DNA of 64,000 nt from Akkermansia muciniphila (lineage in GTDB: Bacteria; Verrucomicrobiota; Verrucomicrobiia; Verrucomicrobiales; Akkermansiaceae). Under the pieces are notes generated by a model. It was given only the letters and a program-made list of their open reading frames with translations. It ran no database searches and was not told the DNA's origin. The position numbers and the translations under genes are program-made. Below are positions 18,502 through 26,535 of this stretch, piece by piece; positions within the stretch are counted from its first letter, which is position 1, and every line of letters starts with the position of its first letter. The stretch is taken from assembly GCA_945874895.1 (NCBI GenBank), contig CAMCIC010000014.1:1-64000 (forward strand), given 5' to 3'.

Positions 18502-18933
18502 GTGAGCCAAAAAATCATAACCTTAATGAAGAAACTGCTGGTCGTGTTTGGTGGCGGATTAGGCGGCTTTGTCGTTGGATGTATTCTTTCGCTCTCTTAT
18601 TTCCATGCGAGTAAAGCCTTTGAGATGCATCTGCTTCCGCTGGGGGTGGTCATTCCTGGGACACTGATCTTGTGCATCGTGGCCGGGCTGGTTTACCCAA
18701 GATTTTTCAGCTACTATTTTCTGGTCCTCCTTTTGTTTTTGACGTGCGAAAAGGAGGACAAAGTGAGAAGATGGCGAATGGAGATTTTGACAATCGCTTA
18801 TTTTCTCGGATTTGTGGTTTTTCTTTTTGGTGTCATTACATGTAAGTCTTGGATCGTTGGGGTAGGCTTATTTGGCATGATCGTTTTCACCCTCGGCATC
18901 CCTCGCCTTCAACTCGGTGCGAACAAACCGTGA
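18502..18933 (+). CDS. Hypothetical membrane protein (cassette 7 position, after attC6)
   Basis: GTG start at 18502 (alternative ATG at 18526, MKKLLVVFGG); four hydrophobic segments; C-terminus LGANKP lies within attC7. Confidence 0.6.
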   Translation: MSQKIITLMKKLLVVFGGGLGGFVVGCILSLSYFHASKAFEMHLLPLGVVIPGTLILCIVAGLVYPRFFSYYFLVLLLFLTCEKEDKVRRWRMEILTIAYFLGFVVFLFGVITCKSWIVGVGLFGMIVFTLGIPRLQLGANKP

Positions 18934-18994
18934 GATGCAACCGGCGATTACGTCCCTCGTTGAATTCAGGCTCGCCATCGCTGGTGCATCTGCC
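18918..18994 (+). repeat. attC site 7, truncated (no R' box)
   Basis: TGCGAACAAACCG...GATGCAACCGGCGAT / ATCGCTGGTGCATC, then unrelated sequence instead of a GTT core. Confidence 0.72.
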
Positions 18995-19079
18995 AGATCC
19001 CCCAAAAGTGGTACAGTTTTAAAATAGAGTTTAGGGCTGCTAGGAAAATTGTGTAGTGCCCCCCTGAGATTTGGACAGT
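18995..19079. mobile_element. Two tandem IS-terminus-like sequences (possible IS3/IS150-type scars)
   Basis: AGATCCCCCAAAAGTGGTACAGTTTT (18995-19020) and TGTAGTGCCCCCCTGAGATTTGGACAGT (19052-19079), same orientation, no transposase ORF. Confidence 0.4.
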
Positions 19080-19112
19080 CTCTTTGTTAATTAGGCTGTG
19101 GCAACATGCTGA

Positions 19113-19140
19113 TTGACATCCATAACGCATGCGTTATGGT
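19113..19140 (+). promoter_or_regulatory. Candidate promoter with embedded 20-bp palindromic operator for the toxin-antitoxin module
   Basis: TTGACA (19113-19118), 16-nt spacer, TATGGT (19135-19140); perfect palindrome CCATAACGCATGCGTTATGG at 19120-19139. Confidence 0.6.
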
Positions 19141-19146
19141 TTTTTT

Positions 19147-19398
19147 GTGAATGGAACAACGATTACTCTGAAAAACGTGCCGCCAGAAATTCATCGCTCG
19201 CTCAAGGAGTGCGCGAAGCGGAATAAGCGTTCGCTCAACCAAGAGGCGATTCTTGCCTTGGAGTCATCGCTATTCGGTCGCCGCGAGCAACGCTCCACAC
19301 TGTGCCAGCCTCCTCTCTTAAGGAGCGTGGGCAAGATACTGGTGAGCCGCGAGCAACTCGATGCCCGCGCGGATGATATCATGGAGCGCGGCGCATGA
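19147..19398 (+). CDS. FitA/VapB-like ribbon-helix-helix antitoxin
   Basis: TTITLKNVPPEIHRSLKECAKRNKRSLNQEAILALE is typical of the Arc/FitA-like antitoxin N-terminus; start taken at GTG 19147 (ORF track uses ATG 19129 within the palindrome). Confidence 0.78.
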   Translation: MNGTTITLKNVPPEIHRSLKECAKRNKRSLNQEAILALESSLFGRREQRSTLCQPPLLRSVGKILVSREQLDARADDIMERGA

Positions 19399-19826
19399 TC
19401 GGGATCGATACCAACGTTTTAGTTGCCTTCGTCATTCCGGAGCATCCGGATCATGGCAAGGTGAGGGCGCTAATCGATCAGTTCCAGCGGGAAGGTCGCC
19501 GTCTGGCCGTGACCTCGGGCATTCTCGCCGAATTCGTGCATGTCGTTACCGATGCGCGGCGCTTCGAGAATCCATTGTCCATGGCCGAAGCCCTCACATG
19601 GGCGATATTCTGGAGCGAGGCCGAGGAGGTCGTGATCGTATCCACTGATAGCATCGCGCATGAGCAATGGTTGCTTTGGCTGAGGCAACACCACTTGGGA
19701 CGGAAGCGCCTGCTCGATACACTGATTGCCGCCTCTTGGTGGGCGGTGGGCATCCAGGAAATACTCACTCTGAATCCAGCGGACTTCACCGTGTTTGATG
19801 CATTCCAGTTTCACACCTTGGATTGA
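19395..19826 (+). CDS. PIN-domain toxin ribonuclease (VapC/FitB-like)
   Basis: MIGIDTNVLVAF...(E)FVHVVTD...KRLLDTLIAASWWAVGIQEILTLNPADF; ATGA overlap with the antitoxin. Confidence 0.85.
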   Translation: MIGIDTNVLVAFVIPEHPDHGKVRALIDQFQREGRRLAVTSGILAEFVHVVTDARRFENPLSMAEALTWAIFWSEAEEVVIVSTDSIAHEQWLLWLRQHHLGRKRLLDTLIAASWWAVGIQEILTLNPADFTVFDAFQFHTLD

Positions 19827-19975
19827 TTGATTTCAGCCAGGCAGAGGGGTGCTAGCTGTGAGATGCGTTTTTCGCGTATTCAGACGAGATATTCGAAAAA
19901 ATCCGCTTCGGAATTCGTCTTCGCGGGGACATTTTCCCTTGTCGATCGCGCAGAATCCTCGTAATCCTATCGCAC

Positions 19976-20581
19976 ATGAAATCGCTTCTCTTGATGGTTG
20001 GTGCCTGTTTCGCCTCTTGCCTGCTGGCTGCCGGGGTGGAGGAAGGTTTTGTCTCCCTGTTTGATGGGAAAACCTTCGACGGCTGGAAAATCAACCGTGT
20101 GCCAGAATCGTTCGCGATCGAGGATGGTGCCATCCGCGCTAATGGCGATTGCAGCCACATCTTTTACGAGGGCAAAGTCAACGGTGGGAAATTCAAGAAC
20201 TTCGAACTTCGCATGGATGTCATGACCCGCAAGAACTCGAATGGCGGTGTGTTCATTCACACCGTCTTCCAAGACAAAGGCTGGCCCAGCGGTTACGAAA
20301 TCCAAGTGAACAATACGCAAAAAGATCCGCAGAAATCCGGTGGCCTCTACAACACCGTAAAAAATCTTGTACCTTTCGAAGATGACAGGTGGATGAAATA
20401 CGTGATCCTCGTCAAGGACGGTCATGTTACCGTCACGGTCAATGAAAAGGAATTGGTCAACTACAAAACCGAGGCCTCCACCACCAAGCTTCTGCCCGAG
20501 GGCGGCACCTTCGCCATCCAGGCCCACGACAAGGGCAGCACGACGCTTTACAAAAACATCCGCGTCAAGGTGCTACCATAA
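19976..20581 (+). CDS. Secreted DUF1080 (3-keto-disaccharide hydrolase-like) protein
   Basis: GFVSLFDGKTFDGWKINR...FELRMDVMTRKNSNGGVFIHT...GYEIQVNNT...GTFAIQAHDKGSTTLYKNIRVK. Confidence 0.85.
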   Translation: MKSLLLMVGACFASCLLAAGVEEGFVSLFDGKTFDGWKINRVPESFAIEDGAIRANGDCSHIFYEGKVNGGKFKNFELRMDVMTRKNSNGGVFIHTVFQDKGWPSGYEIQVNNTQKDPQKSGGLYNTVKNLVPFEDDRWMKYVILVKDGHVTVTVNEKELVNYKTEASTTKLLPEGGTFAIQAHDKGSTTLYKNIRVKVLP

Positions 20582-20600
20582 GAAATATCCTTCCACTCCA

Positions 20601-21452
20601 ATGAAAACAAGCATCCTTCCACTCACCCTGATCGGGCTCACATGCCTGCCACTTACCTCCGCATTGGCCGAGGACAAAAAAGCTCCATTCACCATGACTA
20701 CTGAAACACCCGCTGACGTCAAAGCAGCACCCGCAGATGCCGAGAAAACCAAGACGGGCCTGGCCTCGAAGGTTTTGAAACCAGGAACCGGAACCGAAAA
20801 ACCTGCCGCCGCGGATACGGTGACGGTGCACTATTGTGGCTGGACCACGGATGGGAAAAAATTCGATAGCTCGTTGGATCGTGGTCAACCCACCAGTTTC
20901 CCGCTGAATCAGGTGATCAAGGGCTGGACCGAAGGTCTGCAATTGATGACCCAGGGAGAAATCCGTCGATTCTGGATTCCTGCCGATCTGGCATACGGTG
21001 AAAATCCTGGCGGTGGCCGTCCTGGTGGCACGCTGGTGTTTGATGTGGAGTTGCTGTCCATCAAGGTGGCACCTAAGCCACCACCGGTGCCAGAAGATGT
21101 GAAGGCAGCACCTGCCGATGCGGAAAAAACAACATCCGGATTGGCATCGAAAGTCCTGACCAAGGGAACTGGCGAGGTTCGCCCGAAAGTGACGGACAAT
21201 GTGACGGTTCACTACACCGGATGGACCACGGATGGCCAAATGTTTGATAGCTCTGTGGTTCGTGGTCAATCAGCCACCTTTCCGCTCAATCGTGTGATCC
21301 CCGGTTGGAGTGAAGGCGTGCAATTGATGGTAGAGGGCGAAAAACGCCGATTCTGGATTCCCGCTGAGTTAGCCTACGGCAAAAACCCGCCTCCCGGTGC
21401 CCCTGCTGGTCTGCTCGTATTTGATGTGGAATTGCTGAACATCGCAAAATAA
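20601..21452 (+). CDS. Secreted peptidyl-prolyl isomerase with two tandem FKBP domains
   Basis: Two copies of TVTVHYxGWTTDGxxFDSSxxRGQ...FPLNxVIxGWxEGxQLMxxGExRRFWIPAxLAYGxNP. Confidence 0.92.
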   Translation: MKTSILPLTLIGLTCLPLTSALAEDKKAPFTMTTETPADVKAAPADAEKTKTGLASKVLKPGTGTEKPAAADTVTVHYCGWTTDGKKFDSSLDRGQPTSFPLNQVIKGWTEGLQLMTQGEIRRFWIPADLAYGENPGGGRPGGTLVFDVELLSIKVAPKPPPVPEDVKAAPADAEKTTSGLASKVLTKGTGEVRPKVTDNVTVHYTGWTTDGQMFDSSVVRGQSATFPLNRVIPGWSEGVQLMVEGEKRRFWIPAELAYGKNPPPGAPAGLLVFDVELLNIAK

Positions 21453-21472
21453 ATATCAATCCCTAGCTACAA

Positions 21473-21508
21473 CGGAGAGGAAACATGCGTTTCCTCTCTG
21501 TTTTTTTT
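21473..21508 (+). terminator. Rho-independent terminator after the FKBP gene
   Basis: GGAGAGGAAAC ATGC GTTTCCTCTC TGTTTTTTTT. Confidence 0.85.
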
Positions 21509-21513
21509 CCCTC

Positions 21514-24500
21514 ATGATTCGAAACCGAAGTTTCACCGTCTGCGCATCGATTTTGTATGTTGCGATCGTATCTGTGGTGTCGGGTGTTTCCTCCCATTCT
21601 CTATTCGCGCAGGGGCTAGAAGCCCTCAAGCGGAAAGATGCCACCGTATTGTTTTACGGAAATTCTTTGGTGGAACGATTGCTGGAGCATGGGGAAATGC
21701 AGGCGCGCGTTCATCTCGCTTTGCCGAACCACAACTTGCATTTTCGCAGTCTCGCATGGACGGGGGATGAAGTGGCCAACCGCATGAGAGCTGAGGGCTA
21801 TGCGGCTCACATGAAAGAATTGCTCGCCGCATGGCCGGCCGACGTCGTGGTGCTTGGTTATGGATTGAACGAATCATTTGACGGTGCGGCAGGCTTGCCC
21901 GCGTTTCGTAAGGCGCTCGAGGGGCATCTGGATCAATTGGCTAGACTTCATCCGCGCGCGTCATTCGTGCTGCTGTCTCCCGTGGCAACGGAGTGTGATG
22001 CGGCGCCTGCGGCTGTGACCGCTACGATGCCTTGCTCCTGCTGCGGTAAGGGTGCGGCACTAAGAGAGGATGTGAAACTCTATGCCGATGCCATTGCCGC
22101 GATCGCTACGATGCGGGGTATCGGTTTTGTCGATTTGTTCGGACCTACCTCGCGGAGTTCTGTGGCATTGACTTCGAATGGCATTCATCTCCATGAGGCG
22201 GGGCATGCCATGGTGGCACGCATTTTGGCCGTTGCACTAGCGGGCGAGAAGGCGGCTTCTGTCGATGCGGCCCGCCTGAAAGAAGTCGCTGCCGCGGCAT
22301 CGCAGTTGGCGTATTACACAGCGGAGGTCGTGAGACCAAAAAACGGGGTGTTGTATTACGGTGTTCGCAAGCGTCCCGAGGAGCGTGCCGCAGAAATGCC
22401 GCTGTATCTCAAACGCATCGAGAAGGCCGATGCTCTCGTGCATGAATTGGCGAGGCACTCTTCTGCGAAATTCTCCGAGGCGCCCTTCCTATCTCTCGCG
22501 CCTTTGCCGCCGGTCACCAAGCCGGGCTACAATCGTGGCGTGGGCGTTGTGAAATCACCGTCCGAAATGCAAAAAGACCTGAAAGTCGCCGATGGCTACG
22601 CGCTCAATCTTTTTGCGTCTGAGGAGCAATTCCCCGAATTGAGGGCACCGGTGCAGATCGCCTTCGATGCGCGTGGCAGACTGTGGGTAGTTACGATGCC
22701 GAGTTTTCCTCACACGGTGCCCGGTCAACCGCAGGAGGATCGAATCATCGTGCTGGAAGACACGGATCGGGACGGCAAAGCCGACAAATGCACGACTTTT
22801 GCCGAAGGCTTTGATGCTCTCGATGGCATTGCTTTCACCGAGCATGGCGTGCTGATTGGAGAGCAGTCACGCCACTGGCTCATGCGGGATACGAATGGCG
22901 ACGGGCGTGCTGATACCAAAAAAGAGTCGCTGCGTGGTCTCGATGTAACTGATTCCCATCATGGAGGAATGGTAGCTACGGATCCGGTGGGCGGAGTATG
23001 GTTTGCCGATGGCGTTTTCCATCGTTCTCAATTCGAGACACCGTATGGCGTGCATCGCGGATTTGACTCTACCACCTATCGACAAGATCCGAAAAGCGGG
23101 CGCATCGAATCGATGTGGCAGAGTGAGACACCGAACCCATGGCGTGTCACCTTCGATCGCACTGGGAACGTGTTTCAGATGTATGGCGGTGGTCATGTGC
23201 TCGATGGTTTGGCGCTTCCATGGACCCCGCTGGGCGTCTATCACAAATACGGTTTGGGAAATGTCATCAACTACAGCAAGGGGAGCGGTGTAACGAGTGT
23301 TTCGAGCCCGAACTTTCCTGATGAATACCAGCAGGGGCTCGCGAACGGGGTGCTGCTGGGACCCTACGTGGTGACGCTCACCAAGTGCGACTACAGCAAG
23401 GGACTGGTGACGGGTAGCGGGCGATTGGATTTGGTTTCCTCAGAGAATCCCGCGTTCCGGCCCGTCGATATGAATTTCGGCTTCGACGGCGCGCTCTATG
23501 TTTCCGATTTTTCCAGTGCCATCATCGGTCATGCGCAAAACCCGATGCGTGATCAACGGTGGAACCACACGAAAGGACGCATCTGGCGTGTCGTCCATCA
23601 GGGCAAACCTGTGGTCAAGGAATGGCCGAAGATCGAAGGAGCGAGCGCGGCGGAGCTGTGCGAATTGCTATCAAACCCGCAGGACATCGTAAGACATCAC
23701 GCAAGGATCGCGCTGCGGAAAATCGGTCGTCCTGCATTGGCTGCCGTGGATGCTTGGATTTCCCGAAGGAAGAATGAGGACCAGTCGGTATTGGAAGCCT
23801 TGTTCGTATGCGAGGGACTGGGAGAAACTCGTCCCGCGCTATTGCGTGAGTTGCTTTCATCCCGATCTCCGCTCCACCGTGCGGCAGCTGTGAGACTGGT
23901 GGCGTGGCAAGTGCGGAAATTGCCCGATTTTTCCGAGCTGCTACAATCATCCGCTAAGGACCCCGATCCGCGTGTGCGCATGGAAGTGGTCAACGCCATC
24001 GCCCGCCTCAGGCGCGATTTTTCGCAGGTCGAGCCGCTGATTCGCTTTTTCGATGCCGAGAATAACCCGCACGTCAAAGCCATGCTTGCGTCACTTACGC
24101 ACGGCACGGCTGCCCGTCTTGGCAGCAGTGTTCCTGTGCTCGAGATTCAGCCTGAAACGCAGATCAAGCATTGGGAAAACCTCGGCGGTGGCAAATTCCG
24201 CACCTTTGTCAGCAGTGCCAGCGATCAACCTGCGATACTCTCGGTGAAACACAGTTTTCTTGATGTTTCGCTCAATGGCGTTCAGGTGCTTTCGTTTGAT
24301 TCGCAGTGGTCGAGCCAGCAACAGGTTCGATTGGCTTTGCAATCCGGGCTGAATACTGTGGAAATCACTTATCGCAAGCTCCGTGGTGCGCCGCCTGCGG
24401 TGTATCTTTTCACTCCTCTGGGCCGTTTGCTGGAGGGCGCTCAGATCGCGGCAAATGAAGCGCAACTCGTCGCTTTCACCGAAGAATGGAAGAAACAACA

Positions 24501-24891
24501 TGCCGGAGATCACGACGCGCATCGGGTTCAGGCGGTGCCGAACCAGATGCAGTTCGCGCCGCGCGAGTTGAGGGTGAAGAGTGGTGCAAAAGTGCGAATC
24601 ATTTTCGAGAATCCCGATCTCATGACGCACAACCTCGTGTTGATCGAGCGAGGCGCGGAAAAGGAAGTGGGGGAGCTCGCGGACAAACTCGCTGCAGATC
24701 CGAAGGGCATGGCTCAATCGTATCTGCCCGCCTCGCCGAAAATTCTTCACGCCACCCCGCTTGTGGAGCCCAATGGCAAAGCCGAACTCAACTTCGTAGC
24801 ACCTGCGACTCCAGGCTCATACCCCTACATCTGCACATTTCCCGGTCACTGGCGGGTGATGAAAGGGGTGCTCATCGTTGAGGCTCCGTAA
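21514..24891 (+). CDS. Multidomain secreted protein: SGNH hydrolase + PVC-type dehydrogenase (beta-propeller) + HEAT-like + cupredoxin domain
   Basis: VLFYGNSLVERL...GIHLHEAGHAMVA (SGNH); DLKVADGYALNLFASEEQFPELRAPVQIAFDARGRLWVVTMPSFPH (PVC dehydrogenase); HEAT-like repeats; C-terminal THNLV...YICTFPGHWRVMKG (type I copper ligand pattern). Confidence 0.85.
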   Translation: MIRNRSFTVCASILYVAIVSVVSGVSSHSLFAQGLEALKRKDATVLFYGNSLVERLLEHGEMQARVHLALPNHNLHFRSLAWTGDEVANRMRAEGYAAHMKELLAAWPADVVVLGYGLNESFDGAAGLPAFRKALEGHLDQLARLHPRASFVLLSPVATECDAAPAAVTATMPCSCCGKGAALREDVKLYADAIAAIATMRGIGFVDLFGPTSRSSVALTSNGIHLHEAGHAMVARILAVALAGEKAASVDAARLKEVAAAASQLAYYTAEVVRPKNGVLYYGVRKRPEERAAEMPLYLKRIEKADALVHELARHSSAKFSEAPFLSLAPLPPVTKPGYNRGVGVVKSPSEMQKDLKVADGYALNLFASEEQFPELRAPVQIAFDARGRLWVVTMPSFPHTVPGQPQEDRIIVLEDTDRDGKADKCTTFAEGFDALDGIAFTEHGVLIGEQSRHWLMRDTNGDGRADTKKESLRGLDVTDSHHGGMVATDPVGGVWFADGVFHRSQFETPYGVHRGFDSTTYRQDPKSGRIESMWQSETPNPWRVTFDRTGNVFQMYGGGHVLDGLALPWTPLGVYHKYGLGNVINYSKGSGVTSVSSPNFPDEYQQGLANGVLLGPYVVTLTKCDYSKGLVTGSGRLDLVSSENPAFRPVDMNFGFDGALYVSDFSSAIIGHAQNPMRDQRWNHTKGRIWRVVHQGKPVVKEWPKIEGASAAELCELLSNPQDIVRHHARIALRKIGRPALAAVDAWISRRKNEDQSVLEALFVCEGLGETRPALLRELLSSRSPLHRAAAVRLVAWQVRKLPDFSELLQSSAKDPDPRVRMEVVNAIARLRRDFSQVEPLIRFFDAENNPHVKAMLASLTHGTAARLGSSVPVLEIQPETQIKHWENLGGGKFRTFVSSASDQPAILSVKHSFLDVSLNGVQVLSFDSQWSSQQQVRLALQSGLNTVEITYRKLRGAPPAVYLFTPLGRLLEGAQIAANEAQLVAFTEEWKKQHAGDHDAHRVQAVPNQMQFAPRELRVKSGAKVRIIFENPDLMTHNLVLIERGAEKEVGELADKLAADPKGMAQSYLPASPKILHATPLVEPNGKAELNFVAPATPGSYPYICTFPGHWRVMKGVLIVEAP

Positions 24892-25287
24892 ATGGCGGAG
24901 CCATGCGATACAACATCTTTTTTTAGGGATCTGATGTTATGCCAGACAAACAGCGGTGCGATGATCATACGCGAAGCATGAGGCCTAGGAAGTTGGATCG
25001 GGATCCGACGGATACACGGATGGATGAATCATTCTCGATCACTCTCATTTCTCAGCGGAATCCCCATCACCTGGAACTTCTTCCATTTCCTTCGTGCCCG
25101 TTTCCGCTTTTTCATCCGTGAAATCCTTCGTGAAACAATGCCTTTTTTGCCTCAAACGTCACTCTTGCGGGAAATCATCGGCATCGGATTCGTGAAGGTT
25201 CGTTGATCTCTAGGCATCTGCGAAGACTCCGATGGATTTGTAAAACATGACATCATGTCCCTAACTTGATCGCCATGGGATTCAATG

Positions 25288-26535
25288 TCATGGGCGAAGC
25301 ACTTTCAATGCCTCGCGCAGACAAGGATCCTGCCAGGCCTCGAGCGCTTTCTGTTGCTCGACAGAGAGAGTGTTCTTCACCAGGCTGAGAGGGAAGTTTT
25401 GGCGATCGACTTCGCTGAAGCCAATGGCGACATCTGGTGTGATACCAACACCATGCGGGGTTCGCCCAGAGGGGGTGTGATAGGTGGCAATGGTCAGACG
25501 TAGCGCCGTGCCGTTGTTCATCGGGATGATGTGTTGCACGGATCCTTTGCCGTAAGAAGTTTCGCCGATGACGGTAGCGCGCTTTAGATCCTGCAAACTA
25601 CCGGCGGTCAGTTCTGATGCTGAAGCGGACATGCGATCGATCAGCACCACGATGGGATAGTTCCGCTCCCGGCGTTTCTGCTCAGGCGTGACATGGGTTT
25701 CCCAGTCTTTCGGATCACGAGTGCGGACGGTGACGACCGTGGTTTTTGGTGGCAGGAAAAGACCTAACAACTGTATGGTGGCGTGGAGATCACCGCCTCC
25801 ATTGCCACGAAGATCGAGAATCATGCCTTTTGCTCCCTGATCTTCCAGATCGTCTAACGCTTTTTCGACCAAGTTGTGGCAGTCACTGGAAAACTGGGCG
25901 AGACGCAGGTAGGCGATCTTCGGTTCGCCTTCGAGCAACTGGGCATGTGTGAGGGCTTTTTCCTCGACGCGCACATGGGTTACGGAAATCTCGTAGGGCT
26001 TCGGCTCGGTGAGGGATTTGAGCTTCATTGTGGTGGTCTCACCAGGGGCTTTCTGCAGTAGTTTGACCCACTGCGCGAGATCCATGCCTGCTGGATCCTT
26101 GCCATCGATGAGCAAGATCTGCGCGTTGAGCGTGGCATTGGCTTTCGCAGCAGGGCCTTGGGTGGTGAGAGCGGATAGGTAAGGTCCTCCGTCCCTTACG
26201 CCAATGGTGATCCCCAAGGAAGCGATGTGGGGATCAATGTTCTCATGAGCTTTCATGGCCGCCGCCATTTCAGGATGAATGTAGGAGGAGTGCGGATCGA
26301 GGGAAGAGAGCATGCCTTCCAGCGCATGATTGACCAAACGATCGTAGGTGAGTTGATCCACGTCGGGATGCCGCTGGCGTATGGTCTCCATCACCTCGAT
26401 CATGCGTTCGATCGCGGGGTAGGCAGCTTCATCAGAATCGGATGGCTTTGCGGTCGCAGCGCGTTCTTCGGCATGCAGAAGATGAACCGTGAGCAGCAGT
26501 AGGGGCCATTTCATAACAAAGAAGAAAAAAGTCAC
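25288..26535 (-). CDS. S41 family C-terminal processing peptidase (PDZ domain)
   Basis: MLSSLDPHSSYIHPE, PDZ region, GMILDLRGNGGGDLHATIQLLGLFLP, SASASELTAGSLQDLKRATVIGETSYGKGSVQ. Confidence 0.92.
   Translation of the reverse strand: MTFFFFVMKWPLLLLTVHLLHAEERAATAKPSDSDEAAYPAIERMIEVMETIRQRHPDVDQLTYDRLVNHALEGMLSSLDPHSSYIHPEMAAAMKAHENIDPHIASLGITIGVRDGGPYLSALTTQGPAAKANATLNAQILLIDGKDPAGMDLAQWVKLLQKAPGETTTMKLKSLTEPKPYEISVTHVRVEEKALTHAQLLEGEPKIAYLRLAQFSSDCHNLVEKALDDLEDQGAKGMILDLRGNGGGDLHATIQLLGLFLPPKTTVVTVRTRDPKDWETHVTPEQKRRERNYPIVVLIDRMSASASELTAGSLQDLKRATVIGETSYGKGSVQHIIPMNNGTALRLTIATYHTPSGRTPHGVGITPDVAIGFSEVDRQNFPLSLVKNTLSVEQQKALEAWQDPCLREALKVLRP

Larger units (their letters stand above)
14024..18994 (+). 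mobile_element. Integron gene-cassette array without a detectable integrase in the window (CALIN-like); six cassettes, all genes on +
   Basis: Six short or unusual ORFs each followed by an attC-like imperfect inverted repeat (R'' ..AAC to R' GTT....) in the same orientation; no tyrosine recombinase ORF in the window. Confidence 0.82.

Noticed and set aside
19147-19826. Toxin-antitoxin pair considered as a further integron cassette
   Set aside because: No GTT-type boundary directly precedes it and no attC-like repeat follows the PIN gene before the DUF1080 gene.
24939-25206. Small ORFs between the multidomain protein and the S41 peptidase
   Set aside because: Overlapping short frames with no recognisable protein signal; more likely degenerate non-coding sequence.
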